This document shows positions 26,440-38,697 of a stretch of 64,000 nucleotides of DNA, piece after piece; position 1 is the first letter of the stretch, and each line of letters begins with the position of its first letter. Below the pieces are notes generated by a model. It was not told the DNA's origin. It searched no databases and saw nothing but the letters and a program-made list of their open reading frames with translations. The position numbers were made by a program, and so were the translations under genes. The stretch spans positions 20,459,217 to 20,523,216 of the forward strand of contig NC_083561.1 of assembly GCF_019925205.1 (NCBI RefSeq). Direction: 5' to 3'. This DNA comes from Metopolophium dirhodum. Lineage: Eukaryota > Arthropoda > Insecta > Hemiptera > Aphididae.

Positions 26440-26640
26440 AGAGTTTAAAACCGGCAAAGTAGATATCTGGGCTGTAAAAATCTAGAATTTAAAAATTTGA
26501 AATCCATAAAATTCTAGACCCGACAAAACTAGACCTTAATAATTTGGACCGGATAAAATTGAACCGTAAAAACCCGGACCGGACAAAACTGGACCGTAAC
26601 AATTTGGACCACACATATATATATATAATATATCCATTTT
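26440..26640. repeat. Left arm of inverted pair; 30-bp tandem units
   Basis: Three diverged units of about 30 bp built on GGACCGGACAAAACTGGACC / GTAAAAATTT run through 26514-26616. They follow an AGTAGATATCTGG segment and precede an (AT)n stretch. The inverted counterpart is at 29390-29540. Confidence 0.65.
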
Positions 26641-29390
26641 AAAGGGGGTATGAGTAGGCCATAAATATTAAATTAATACTGTTTTTTGGGAAAATTCTTC
26701 TATTTTTAATACTTCTTTAACCGGAAAATTATATTGGTCAAAAGATAAACATGTGTAGTTCAAATATAGATTAAAAATTAAAACTAATAGTATGATCCAA
26801 TTTAAATAATTACCTACCTATTCAGTAACAACAGTCATTTAACAAAATATAAATATTAAAAAAGTAAATATTATACCTACGGTAAGATTATTAAATAGGT
26901 GGGTATTTTAAATTAGGGATTTTAAATTCATAGAGTGCATAATCAATATCAATATGCATTTTATATTTTAAGTACCTATTGTAGAGTACCTAAATTCATT
27001 TTTAATTTTCTGTAAAACGCAGTTTTAACAAAAATATCCCATCTATCGAGCCTAACCTATCTCGTTTAAGCATGGGCTCCTTCGTTGAAAAGTGTAGTTT
27101 CATAGGCCCATTTTAAGCATTTGGGAATAAATATTTTTGAAATAAGGCCCATAAATCAATAAAAAAACTCAAAAATCTTCATAAAGTTGGACACTAGGAT
27201 AACATATTTTATCTTTATTAAATATAATTTTATAAAAGTATTAACCATGACTTCTAATTTATGAAAGCAATCAAAATTTGCTTGCTTCACCCCATATTAC
27301 AATTATTGCATATGATAGGCGTATAATTGATTGCACAAGATCAGCAATCTTTTTGATGTTCCTTGAAGGTTTCATAAAAATAAGACTTTTATATAGAAGG
27401 ATTTAGTTTTTTTGATATGTTTTTCAAATTCGTATTATATTGAAAACCTAAATCCTTCAATAAAAGTCATATTTTTATGAAACCTTCAAGGATCAAAGCA
27501 AAAGCGTCCCTAGACCAGTTCCTAGTTTTAAAAAGTTTATGAACTCAATTATGAAGGGGGTAAATGTTTTGTTCAAAATTTGAATTTTTCAACAAAAAAA
27601 ATTGTCAGGAAATTTTGTTTTACCAATTTCTCAAACTTAAATACGAGACGTGGTTTTTTTAGAACAGAAATTTGATCTACAGGTGTCACTGAATTGAACC
27701 TCAGATATTTCAAGACGATACAACCCATATTAAAGGAGCTAGTACTTCAAAATTTACATCCAGTTGTTCCAATTTTGTGTTGTTAGCTCAAATATATATG
27801 TATATTAGACTGCATTGACCTATTATTTATAGGTTTTAATATTTTATTCTAATATACCTGTCGATTTACATTAATAAATAATGAGCTACATGCCTACTAA
27901 AATAAATGCGAAAAAAAGTTCAAAATAATTATTACTTAAAACATTACGTATGTTACGTATGTACACCATAAGGAAACGTGCATGGTTATACGAATAATCA
28001 CGTAATGCGTTTTTAACATTTTGCTACTATGATTATGGACGAAATAATGGTCATACGTACTTTGACCATAGAGCCTTTTTGAATTCTCGTATACAAAAAG
28101 ACTAGAATCTCGATAGTGATCAAACGAAAATCCAAAATCCAAAATACACGTTACTATACTTACCTAATTTTAATTGTACAAGAAACCCACGAAAAATCTT
28201 AACTCCCGAACCAAAAGTCGGATGACCTCGATCCTTGTACCCATCGTTACGGCGCAAAGTCCTCTATAACATCCAACTACAAAAATGGTTAACCGTGCCC
28301 AAAAACTAAGTGTCCGAGCTGAAAAACCCGAAAAGCGCAAATTTTGAACTTTCGTAGCCCTAAAAGACGGAGAAAAACGGCTCCTATGGTCTCAACAAAA
28401 GACACTAAATTTGATAAACTATCTCCAAACTCAACATATCTTGAGTTTCAGAAACGTTGTATAAAAACTAATCCTTTTCCAAAATACACCCGGAGGGAGG
28501 ACCCCCAACTCAAGGAGTACGTTTTAGAAGGGCCTAAATTGAAACTTTTGGTAACTGAAAAGTATAATATTATCTTATGTGAACGTCATCTACAACTTAT
28601 AATTAATTAATTATTGAACTTTAAGAACTATTACATATTTACATAAGTTTGTTTGCATTTGGTAATTACGCCAGAAGCATACAACATTCTATACCAGTAG
28701 TTTTCCTAGAATTAGTTACCTATATATATAATCACATCGATAATAAATCTATTTAAGAGTCTTAAACATGACAAATTGTTTATATAATTGATGAACTTAA
28801 AATTTCAATTTTCAATCATCGAAGTTAATGATGTATATATCTCGAAAATGATTATAATACTATAATATCACATGTCTTGAAATCTACTAACACTGGAAAA
28901 TAGGTATAGACGTATAGTAAATTAGTAAATGACAGATGTATATTATAATATTAGGTAGGTATGTATACTCTATTCAGAACTATTTAGTCGTCGTCTGTTT
29001 GTGGATGAGATTAATCCCACATAGAAGAACATGGTGAAATCTAAAATTTATCGATAGAGAATTTTATAGAGATTCCATTTAAATGGTCGGTGTAACGAAT
29101 TTTCCAGTAGTTAAATAAATAGCTTACAAAAAGCATAAAACACCAAAAAACCATACCAAACTCGCCAACAAGTTTTGTTTTTGTTTTTTTTAAGCATGCC
29201 ATTATATTACTTATTTAAGTGTATAAAAGATAGTTATAAGAAAAAATATATTATCATTGTAAATTAAACCTATACCAATTATTTCAATTAAAATTATTTA
29301 TGCATATTACTTATGTTTAGAGAACCATAGTAGTTAAGAAACTAGCTGACCAAAATGAATGATTCAAGTATCAAAATATACACCCTGTAT
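26640..29390. other. Segment between inverted arms, no identifiable gene
   Basis: The stretch contains the 27361-27491 palindrome. An 88-codon frame at 28344-28610, which is basic at its start (RSPKRRRKTAP), has no recognised homologue and uses a non-ATG start. Nothing here supports a transposase. Confidence 0.35.
27361..27491. repeat. Long imperfect palindrome (about 45-bp arms)
   Basis: The left arm CCTTGAAGGTTTCATAAAAA..AAGGATTTAG (27361-27406) is mirrored by CTAAATCCTT..TTTTTATGAAACCTTCAAGG (27447-27491) with a loop of about 40 bp. The arms differ at a few positions, mainly a TATA insertion in the left arm. Confidence 0.85.
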
Positions 29391-29540
29391 ATATATATAT
29401 GTGAGGTCCAAATTTTTACGGTCCAATTTTGTCCGGTCCAGAATTTTACGGATTTCAAATTTTTAAATTCCAGATGTTTACAGTCCAGATATCTACTATC
29501 CCGGTTTTAAATTCCAGAGTTTAACATTCCATAACCCGGT
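29390..29540. repeat. Right arm of inverted pair
   Basis: This is the reverse complement of the 26440-26640 unit: (TA)n, then GTCCAAATTTTTACGGTCC, ATTTCAAATTTTTAAATTCC and CCAGATATCTACT. It has one unit where the left arm has three. It is followed at 29560-29605 by short tandem GGCCACGCCGAA motifs. Confidence 0.65.
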
Positions 29541-29609
29541 TGTTACGCGCCCCCGTTTCAAAACGCCGAGATGGCCACGCCGAATTGGCCACGCCGAAAT
29601 GTCCAAGAC

Positions 29610-30178
29610 CGACCGATATTATATTTAAAGAAATACAATGTTAATTAAAAACAACGAATCAAATATCCAAAACTAAATAAAAGCATTAAAAAACACTATA
29701 CCTACTGATACAGTTCAGCCCAGTCAAGAACAGTTTATGAATAGACATCAGTTCAAACATGAATATGAGTACACTACAATTTTTGTTTTGTCAACTGGTC
29801 ATTCCAGGTGAAGGGACAATACAAATATGACAATAAACATAAAACATACTCACTGATTTCGACTGCAAAAATACACATGGATATAATAATATATCAAAGT
29901 TATTAATAATACAATTAGATAGAATATGAAATTTATAGTGGTGTTAAATGTGATGGACCCCTTTGGTTTTCTTAAATGTATGAATTCTGATGTGTAGATA
30001 TTACCTATATTATACTAGGTACTATGTGCATATTAATTAGGAGTACCTATATATTCAAAAATATTCTTATTATTTCGTGTGCTTCACATTTGAAGTGTAT
30101 TTGTAGGTAAACATGAAAAAATAACGACAATTAAAAATTGTATTTTGATTTTTACGTTTTTGGAAAAATACTTCTCAT
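29610..30178. other. Intergenic AT-rich DNA, no gene seen
   Basis: The stretch lies between the inverted-arm repeat and the 3' end of the minus-strand LINE. No recognisable feature. Confidence 0.4.
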
Positions 30179-30348
30179 ACTTTTTTTTAAAATTAATTTA
30201 AGTATATTTACAATCTATACAATTTGTACAATAAGTAAATTTGATAACATAGGTAATATTAAAATGACTTGAATATCTTGAGGGGGGAAAACCGTCCATC
30301 AACAATACCTACTATTTAATTTGATGGGTTCATATAATATGGAGACCG

Positions 30349-30543
30349 TTAGGCAAGAGCGTCTCTCGGCCATTTTCTTTTTAACCTCCTCCTCGGATTG
30401 TTGGAGATGGTTATAGAGGACATACGGGAAATTAAAGGGTTTTGGTTCGAGTGCAGTTTGGAGTGAAACTTTTTGTAATGACGAGTTGCTATTTCGTTGA
30501 CTGTTGGGATTTGGAGATCTTTATGTAATGCGTCGTTGGTCAT
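30349..30543 (-). pseudogene. LINE ORF2 C-terminal tail
   Basis: The frame reads LHKDLQIPTVNEIATRHYKK, FHSKLHSNQNPL and ends NNPRRRLKRKWPRDAL, matching the C-terminal end of aphid-type Jockey ORF2 proteins (from memory). The sequence between YADD and this tail is present but frame-broken. Confidence 0.7.
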
Positions 30544-30602
30544 ATACCATGGGGCTCCAGTTATTTGTCTAAGACATATATACTGGAAAGCTTCTATGGG
30601 TC

Positions 30603-31450
30603 TTATATGTTTAGGTCTTTATTTGATGCTAGTATAGCGGTATCGTCTGCATATGTTGCTAGAGTCGTATGGTTTGTTTTGGGCATATCTGATGTGTAGA
30701 TATTGTAGAGTATAGGTGATAGGTCACTTCCCTGGGGTACCCCCGCTTTGATTTTATGGTAGACAGAGTAGGAATTGTTAAATTTAACAGTGAAATATCG
30801 GTCTTCAAGATAAGATTTTAGGATGAGGAAGTACGGAGCAGGTAGAAACGATTTTAATTTGAACAATAATCCGTCGTGCCAGACGCGATAGATTGCTTGC
30901 GTGATATCAAGGAATACACCGGGGCAGTGTTCTTTTTTTTCGAATGACGATGATATTTTGTCGGTAATTCTATGTATTTGGTGGATTGTTGAATGATATG
31001 ATCGAAATCCAAATTGAGTATTTGGGATGATGTTTTCTTCTTTGATAATAGGGGTTATTCTTTTAAGAAGTAATTTTTCGAAAAGTTTCCCTAACGTCGG
31101 TAGTAAACTTATCGGGCGGTATGAGGTTACCAAATGCTTTGGTTTTTCTGGCTTAGCAATTAATATTATTCTTGAGAATTTCCATAGAATTGCCGAATAA
31201 ATTTGCTTTTTTGCTGTCGGTTATAGCTAGAGTGTTGTTAGGATTTGTTAAGTGGGGGGGAGGGGGGGGCTACGTCTTTTCTTTTGGTTTTATTTTTTAT
31301 TGATTTCCACAAGGAACCATTGACTGGTGTAAGTGATGATAAAAATGATTGGAATTGATTGGCTTTAAAGGTTTGCAGATCTTTTTTCAGTTTATTTGTT
31401 AATTTGTTTAATTCATGTTTGTGCTCCGGGTAGTGGGTTTGGTGCCACAT
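30603..31450 (-). pseudogene. LINE reverse transcriptase
   Basis: The upstream linker (31238-31450: KHELNKLTNKLKKDLQTF..GSLWKSIK) leads into the polymerase (30603-31133). It shows SYRPISLLP, FGFRSYHSTIHQ, motif A VFLDITQAIYRVWH, motif B GVPQGSDLSPILYN and the catalytic ATYADDTAIL at about 30640-30660. The first catalytic Asp and the YADD are kept, but the usual AFDRVWH reads AIYRVWH. The frame is lost about 100 bp before the polymerase block and again just after YADD. The length fits a Jockey-clade enzyme lacking its N-terminal palm start. Confidence 0.85.
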
Positions 31451-31709
31451 TTTTCTAGCTTGGCGTTTTTTTTTAATTAATTCTTTTAAATTCTGTGGTA
31501 AGTAAGTATAGTGGTGTGGTTTTATTGGTAAAGTATTTTATGGTGAAGAGGTTGAGTCTGTAATTGCTTCTTGGATGGTTGAAATGAGGAATTGTGAAGC
31601 GCTGTCTATGTCATCGCGAGTTTTTAGTCGGATATTTAACGAAATGTATTCGTCTAATTTTTTTTTGGAATAAATTGAAATAAATGTTTCTAGAGTGTAG
31701 AGTGTTGTT

Positions 31710-32245
31710 TACGTTTTCAGGTTTACCACCTAGGTAGAGTAGAACTGGGGAGTGGTCACTGGACAGTTCTTCAAGATTTTTTTTATATTATTATTTAAGT
31801 GGTTTGGTAGCGAGGTTATGAAAAAATCTAGTATGTCTGAGTGACAATTTGTGTGGGATGGCCAGTAGGTTGGGACACTAGGCGAAATGAAGGATAGGTG
31901 ATTATTTAAAATTGTATTGTAAAAAGTTTGGCCTCTAGGTTTAGTTGATATACATCCAAATACGGTATGCTTTGTATTTAAGTCACCGCCAATAATGAAT
32001 GAATTTTTAAGTGTTCTTAGGAATGTTTGGAGTCGAGGTGGTGTTATTTTTTGACTAGGAGGGCAGTAGACTGATGATATTGTAATGGGGATATGGCTAA
32101 GTACTATTTGGATATTTGTAGCTTGTATATAGGTCTTTTGATATGTCGGTAATGCGTAGTGTAATAGCGTAGTGGATATTAAGATCGCGGTACCAGCGTG
32201 TGCAGTACCATCGGGGTGATCTGTTCGGTGTGTTGTATTTCTCAT
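31710..32245 (-). pseudogene. LINE ORF2 apurinic-type endonuclease domain, frameshifted
   Basis: This domain nicks the target so that the element can prime reverse transcription. Visible motifs are HPDGTAHAGTAILI, SSVYCPPSQ, FIIGGDLNTKH, SVPTYWP and SDILDFF, in the canonical order of the exonuclease-endonuclease-phosphatase fold of Jockey-type elements. The catalytic SSDHSPVLL is present but in another frame, because an A8/T8 run at about 31775-31783 shifts the frame just before it. The N-terminal roughly 90 residues are missing at the truncated 5' end; the apparent Met start is inside the domain and is not a real start. Confidence 0.85.
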
Positions 32246-32249
32246 ACTT

Positions 32250-33428
32250 AAATTAAGGATAACGAACTAGATTTACTCTAATGTATTTGATCTTCATATG
32301 TCTATATTTAATATTTATCTACGAAAATGGAAATCAAAGGTAATGGACGAATTAATTAAACATTATACCTAATATTATTATCTTGAAATCTCACACAAAA
32401 TAAAATATAAACAAAAATATACATACTAAGACGTGCTGCAAAAAAATTATGATAATAATAAGTAATAACTATATAAATGTTTATTCGACATTTTAAATAA
32501 GGACTGAATGTAAAAGAAATTGCAAATCATTTACATAAGTTGGACATAAATTCTGAATTGTTAGTTGCTACTCGCTATAATAGGTTATTAGTGTAAAGGG
32601 GTTTAAAAAAAATCATACTTGAAAAAAATACAAAATAAGGGGCTACGAATTTGTTGTCACACAGTACAGTGTAATGACAAAAGTACAACGAGTATGTTGT
32701 TTTATTTGAAATAGAATAATTTTTATAATTATTATGAAAATACAGTGGTTGATCCAGTGCGACCGTCACAGTGGTGACACGAAGCTAAGAAAAAAAAATC
32801 TAGTACAAGAGAAACAGGAGACAAAGTTGTAGGAACTATTGTAAAACCGTGCTAATTTGTGCTAATTTATCAGCACAGGTCATTCAAATTTTTATTAACC
32901 ATATTATTGAAATTTAAAACAAAGTATTTCTTGTTGCGTACTAGACTATATAACTACCATAATAAATTTACGTTTTTGTTTTAAAAAAAGTTATTACCTA
33001 CTTAATAATATTCTATCTTAAAGCAAGTTTTTAATTATTTCTAGTACCGTATTAATGACTTACAATTATAATAAGGTATAAACAAAAAATTATTGATATC
33101 CCAACAAAAACACTCATCCAAACTCTGGAGACTTAAGTTAAAAATTTAAAAATATATTTTACATACATTGATCAATGAGTTAATAATAATAGCCTACTAT
33201 CTTTAAAAATGTAGTGTATTACTAATCAAGTGTTTTAAAGTCACCAAGTTAAGTTCAATTATTTACCATACTATTTTAACATAAATTATATCTATAAGTT
33301 CAAAAACTTAGTTATAAAATAATATCACAACTTTCAGAGCCGTTTTTTTTTAATACTTGGCGTTGTTTTTACAAGGAGTTTGGCTGAATATTTTTGTTGG
33401 TATAATCTAATATACTATGGTCCCTATA
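32250..33428. other. Intergenic DNA, no gene seen
   Basis: AT-rich; no motif or repeat ends identified apart from an isolated CAGTGGTTGATCCAGTG near 32745. Confidence 0.4.
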
Positions 33429-33430
33429 CC

Positions 33431-33908
33431 TAGGGCTGACAGTATTTCGGTATACCTACCGGTATTTTAAAATTATTTTGGTAAACGGTATACCGTGAAA
33501 AACCGAACTGTTTCGGTATACCGAAACCGAAATGATTCAGTATACCTAAATACCGATTTGGTACGGTATACCGAAATAATAAATAAAATCTAACTAGTAT
33601 CAATATTTTTACTTTTATTGTTTCACATTATATACTTTATTAAATACTATAATATATAATATTATAATCTATAATATTGCCATTGATACTAGAAAACAGC
33701 ACTAAAACCGTTCATTCGGTTTTTTACGGTATACTGTTTACCAAAATAATTTTAAAATACCGGTATACCGAAAATACCGTCAGCCCTAACCGTACCATAT
33801 CGGTATTTAGGTATACCGAAACATTTCGCTTTTTCGGTATACCGTTTCAAACTGGTATTGAAATCAATACCGTAATACCGAAAATTATTTTCAATACCGT
33901 CAGCCCTA
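33431..33908 (+). mobile_element. Palindrome-rich composite MITE, copy 1
   Basis: The ends are TAGGGCTGACAGTATTTCGG and ..ATACCGTCAGCCCTA. A third CAGCCCTAA terminus lies inside at 33781, so the element is a core (33431-33788) plus a 120-bp extension carrying another end. The sequence is built around the palindrome CGGTATACCG and TACCGATATGGTACGG. Overlapping frames on both strands (33677-33913, 33752-33967) are translations of the palindromes. Confidence 0.75.
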
Positions 33909-33909
33909 A

Positions 33910-35105
33910 CTAAACCATATAAGCAAAATAATACATACTGTATAACATTTCTAAATAAATTATACAAGTTAGATTATACGTGGATATTGATTGGTTTAAA
34001 AATTATCAAACATAAGAAAAATAGACATTTAAGTTACTATTATCATCAATAAAACCTTAGAAATAATATTACCCATTTGTCAACATAATAAACATTTATA
34101 ATAATATTCAACTACAAATATAGAAATATAATATATGATTATGATTCTATTTGGATTGATATAAATATAGGCTATTACATGATCAATTTACAAGTTAGTA
34201 TAATAATTGTTAATTAGGCATTAGGTACTTATTAACATATAATGGTTCCAATTATTTTAATTCAATATTTAGATTTGAAACAGAATACTAACCTATTTCT
34301 AAGCTATGCACACTGTTAGTTACTTTATCAAGATTTTGTATAATTTTGTAATGCAATGAACCAACAAAAACATCCTATACAACTATAGGTAAGTACTATC
34401 ATGTAGCCCATGTAGGTATAAGGAAGATCAAAATTTCAATTTTTTTATACTCTTCAAATCCATTTTTTACCTACTTCCTTCAATAAGACAAATTATAAAA
34501 CTCATTACATATATCTACTTAACGGTAACTACTCACCGTCATTCTTTTCTATAAAAACAAATATATGGATTACAATAAATGAGTTCAGTTTTAGTTTAGT
34601 AGACCTGACATTTTTTATTAGCGATTTTTTTTTTTTAGATAGGTATGTTTTTTTTCTGTTTAGAAATTTAGTTGGCCTCACAATATTTTGTTATATTAGC
34701 TTAGTTTTTATCATAGTTTTCGATTTTGCAATCGTAAGTATTTCTGCAGTTTTAAATCTTCATGATAACTACTGTAAAAACGTGCTTACGTATTAAACAA
34801 ATGTGACCCAGAATGACAAGTCATATTATAACCATAAATATAATAATACCTCGCGTCCTCACGGGGTTAAAATTATTTGAGATATTTATTATAAGGTACC
34901 TAGGTACCATAAAAATCTCAATTCGTGACTAAATACATAAGTTATAATATGTATTAATTATAAATACTTATCAACTGTATGATATTAATTATAAAATAAT
35001 ATGAATATAAGATCTAAGACAATTTACTAAATATAACTTATTGTATGTGTAATAATTGGTTTTACATAGACAATATTTAAAAATACAGTAGGTAATCTAT
35101 AAACA
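33910..35105. other. Intergenic AT-rich DNA, no gene seen
   Basis: No recognisable coding or repeat feature. Confidence 0.4.
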
Positions 35106-35113
35106 CGGTGGCT

Positions 35114-35391
35114 GGCAGTTGTCCGAATAATGATAAAGACCGATAAGAGTGGTTGTACGGTGGTTCACCTGTGGTTACCCTGTGACCAACTTGAGGTGGT
35201 GTTGCACAGCAAGTCGGGGGATATTTTCGATTTGCGGAGCGGAGCGACGGCGCCGAGGAGCGTAGCGACGAGTGCCGCTAGCATGGCATCACTGTACGAT
35301 GCTTTTTCAAATTGGTGTCACTGGAATATGCTGGTATATGCTGGTACGGTATTGTGGTATAAACTTCCTTATCATTTTTCGGACAACTGCC
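35114..35391. mobile_element. MITE with GGCAGTTGTCCG termini
   Basis: The left GGCAGTTGTCCGAATAATGA and right (complemented) GGCAGTTGTCCGAAAAATGA ends are inverted, 19 of 20 matching. The interior includes the GC-rich GAGCGGAGCGACGGCGCC / GAGGAGCGTAGCGACGAG stretch at 35238-35272. No target duplication is obvious. The 91-codon plus frame (35130-35405) spans the whole element and shows no known domain. Confidence 0.7.
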
Positions 35392-35489
35392 CCCAACCCC
35401 TATAAACAGTCACAGAAGTATAGCAAATTAATAACAATAATAAAACAGTATTGACGAAAAAAAACAATAAAAATACGTACCGAAGTTTT

Positions 35490-36360
35490 CTAAAAAATAA
35501 AGATATGCGACGTTTCATTGAATGGTATACATTACAGGCTTGGGTCCAGAGTTCTCAGGAGAGGGGAAACAACACTCATATGTATTTTTAAATAAATACC
35601 TTTATAATTCACTGTTTGTATTTCATAATTTTCATCATCTGAAATTTAATTATACTAGTATTATTGTTGAATATTACTACACATCATTATTCAGTGTTCT
35701 TTTGTGCCAAATTATGACAGTTTGAAGCTAAGTGGTTAGTGGGGTGGGGGATAATCTCTCTAAAGCATTCAGTATATAAAAACTAAAACTAATTAAAACA
35801 AGCATATATATATATATATATATTAGTTAATTTATGTGAGAAATGCTCCCCCGGGTAGGAACAATAATTCAAAATACTGATGAAATAATAAACACCATTC
35901 ACGAATGACTTATGAGAATTGTATGGACAAAGGCTGCCTGGAAGCGCAATAATTCTAGGGAGGAGGGCAACAACACATGTACGTATTTTCAAACAAGTAC
36001 CCAAAACATAAGACCGTTAATTACAATAATACATATTATATAATGTTATTTAAATATAAAATAGGTAGTTTGGACTTTGGATCATAAAGTACAGACTAAC
36101 AGCAGTCAACTGTACATTTAAATTTTTAACGATGTACTAAGGTTTATAATTTAGCTGTAATAACTTGTCTTATATAGACAATATTCAAGAATACAGTAAG
36201 AGCAACAACAACATAGTACGTATTTTTAAATAAATACCTTTACTTTCCGCTTTTGTTATGTCAGCTATTTCTCCATCTGAAATGTTATTTACTAGTATTA
36301 TTATAGAACAATACTACATAATATCATCATTCAATATTTCACTTTTGAAAGGAAACTGTT
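35490..36360. repeat. Diverged direct duplication
   Basis: Blocks with GTATTTTTAAATAAATACCTTT, CATCTGAAATTTA and ACTAGTATTATTGT occur at 35575-35700 and again at 36215-36340, with a partial third at 35940-36000 (GGGCAACAACACATG). The ATAGACAATATT..AATACAGTA block before the MITE (35070-35090) recurs at 36175-36198. This looks like an old segmental tandem duplication, later split by the MITE. Confidence 0.5.
35803..35822. repeat. (AT)n microsatellite
   Basis: Uninterrupted alternating AT. Comparable runs occur near 25950, 29385, 50570, 56695 and 58585. Confidence 0.9.
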
Positions 36361-36364
36361 CCTT

Positions 36365-37045
36365 AATGCAGTTTTAGAGGTTTAACCTAGAAAGCTAGTA
36401 CCCACATGCATATCAATGCACTAAAACGACAGAGTTACTTAAATGTTGTATTTGAAAAGGTAATATCTAACTACCATCCGGAAGCAATATTTTTACTATT
36501 ATTTTGCTCATTTATAGCTTACGATGAAAATATACAGTGGCTGTTTGAATAATGGACATCATAATAATATAGTAAACCATTATTTATTGTGTTTTTAGGT
36601 TGATACCGTAGCACATCAGGAATTTCGTATGGCAGTGAGATGGCTGTTGTGAGGATTCATCAATTAAGTGCATTTAACTATTATATATATTACGCAGCTC
36701 AACAGCTGATATAACTTGTCATCGTATAAAGCATTTTTTTACGGTTTTCCATTTAAATAAACATTTAGATAAGATTATAATTTTTGTGCTGGACACAAAA
36801 TATGCAAAATTATAAATTATATAATATAAATAAATGGTATACTCATAGACTTAAAAAGTTAAAGCCATAAACTCAAATTTGGCTGGTGATACTACACCGT
36901 TCTGTTACTAATTAAATGAGCCAAAAAATGAATACAACAATTTTTAAATTAATAAAAATTACAGTTACCAGCTTAAAGTGACGTTAGTGAGGTTTGTGAA
37001 CTGGAGTAAAATGTGTTTCAAGTTTAATGTACTATATTAAAAAGG
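36365..37045. other. Intergenic DNA, no gene seen
   Basis: No recognisable feature. Confidence 0.35.
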
Positions 37046-37145
37046 TGGATAAATGGTTACCAGTCTGATTTACAGTAGTTGTCAAGTATGTCATTGTAAT
37101 GGATGTATCATGTTTGAATTCAATGATAAGCCATTGCATATGAAC
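37045..37145 (-). repeat. GATTCTGAG-family end fragment
   Basis: AAGGTGGATAAATGG, TTACAGTAGTTGTCAAGT and ATTGTAATGGATG..TTTGAATTCAATGAT match the outer end of the repeat family in the 24.26-kb orientation. The copy is degenerate and ends before the inverted GATTCTGAG motif. Confidence 0.6.
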
Positions 37146-37699
37146 AATTTCTCTGGTCAGAGACGTTGTGTCACAGGAGTTATGAAAATTTTTTGGAAAA
37201 TGGCATCCTGGAACTTACAGCACACATTTTACCATCCATGCAAAGTTTTAGTGTTAGAATACTAATTATTTTCCTAATAATAAAAAAATGAATAAATATT
37301 TGTTCATGTTATGCCCCAATATTCAAATGGGTAAAATTAAAATAGCTTAAATTTACCTTTTAGATCATAAAAGTAAATTCTTATATATTTTAATTAGGAA
37401 TATATTTCGAAAACTAGGATGTAATAAAAATTAATTATTTACAATTTACTTACTTTTAAATCCAGCATATTCAGTTAGAATCACTAGAACATTTTAAAAT
37501 TATTCAAACAGATTTATATAAAACTATGCTTGAGTTGTTACCATATAAGTACCATAAGTAAAATATTTTAAGCTAAAAAAGCTAAAATAATTAATAAATG
37601 CACAATATACATAAACCTTTTAATTTTTTTCTAAAATGTAAACATCTTCCTTTTCTTCTTCTGGTTTATCTGGACACTAGGACATCTCACAATCAATTA

Positions 37700-37935
37700 T
37701 CCAACTATCTCTATTTAAATATCTAATGACAGAGTCTTGAAATTTGATTTGCCTCCTAATGCTTGCACGTCCTCTTCCGCCGTATCATCCAACATCATTG
37801 TTGGTCCTACCAAAGGTCTTTGACCATCTAGCTTCGGTTCAATCACAGATCTTAGCAATGAGTTTCGTCTCCTCATTATCTGTCCTACCTGGTGCAATCT
37901 ACTGCATCATCTACCTTTACGATGGTCTCTACAAT
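37700..37935 (-). pseudogene. Possible LINE ORF2 C-terminal fragment
   Basis: The minus frame reads MRRRNSLLRSVIEPKLDGQR, then PLVGPTMMLDDTAEEDVQAL. This resembles the RRxD..V..GRRPxGRPxxRWxDxVxxDL..LG tail found at the end of many non-LTR reverse transcriptases, after the polymerase. The conserved Trp of RW-D is replaced and no polymerase motifs are adjacent. Short and isolated; tentative. Confidence 0.4.
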
Positions 37936-37999
37936 GATCTTTTCGTTGTACCTATATTGCTCCTAACTCTCCGTTTTTTCTTCGTCACTCCTTTCCTGT

Positions 38000-38690
38000 T
38001 GTTATAAAATATTTTATTTTCCCCCAAAAAATCATAAAATCCCGTAATATTTCGTTTCTAGCATTAAGAATTTATTTATATATGATTTCCCAATATGCAC
38101 AATTTAGACCTGTACAATCTTTTTTTGCACAAGTATAAAATTCATTATATCATAACGATTTGAAGTTACTATTTGTTTATTAATTAAAACATTTTACCTT
38201 TACACTTTTCTAAAAAAAAAATCGTTTTATCAGCCAGTCGTCTTTATGTACTACAAATTACGTAAATTAGGTATCAAAAATATTTAACCATCTGACCAAT
38301 TCTTTTGTATACGTTATTTTATTTTTAAACAACTATCAATATTAAGTATTAACTATGTTCTAAGCCTATTTGGATAAAAATGATTATGGTAATTGTTGAT
38401 AATATTTTTTGATTGTTGCTTGACTAAAACAAAATTAAATGTCAATACCTCAAATAAATATTATGAGTTACGACTTTTGTATTAACATGTTACTAATTCA
38501 CAATACTTGAGCGGATATAGGTACTAGAATAAGTTTATACAAATGTGATGTCAGAATATTTTAATATTTCTCTAGGTTATTATATTACATCTCTAGTAGA
38601 ACATTATTATCAAGGGGCCTGTTGCCAGTTTTTCAAATTATCCTCCATTCTATAAAATTTGAAATTTATATTTTATATTTTAGTTTACAC
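38000..38690. other. Intergenic AT-rich DNA, no gene seen
   Basis: No recognisable feature. Confidence 0.4.
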
Positions 38691-38697
38691 CTTAATT

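Larger units (their letters stand above)
30180..32245 (-). mobile_element. 5'-truncated Jockey-type non-LTR retrotransposon
   Basis: The minus-strand element runs from a truncated 5' edge near 32240 to an A-rich 3' end near 30180. It carries, in order, an endonuclease, a linker, a reverse transcriptase and a conserved C-terminus, all from ORF2. ORF1 and the first part of the endonuclease are absent, the usual result of incomplete target-primed reverse transcription. Frames are broken at several points. Confidence 0.85.

Noticed and set aside
28344..28610. 88-codon basic frame as a possible DNA-binding gene
   Set aside because: Non-ATG start, no homologue recognised, no promoter or splice support; mentioned only as an orphan frame.
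33677..33967. Frames on both strands with Tyr/Arg/Thr-rich translation
   Set aside because: They are translations of CGGTATACCG palindromes and recur in the inverted copy at 38666-38929.
35130..35454. 91-codon and 60-codon plus-strand frames
   Set aside because: Coextensive with the GGCAGTTGTCCG MITE and no recognisable domain or splice context.
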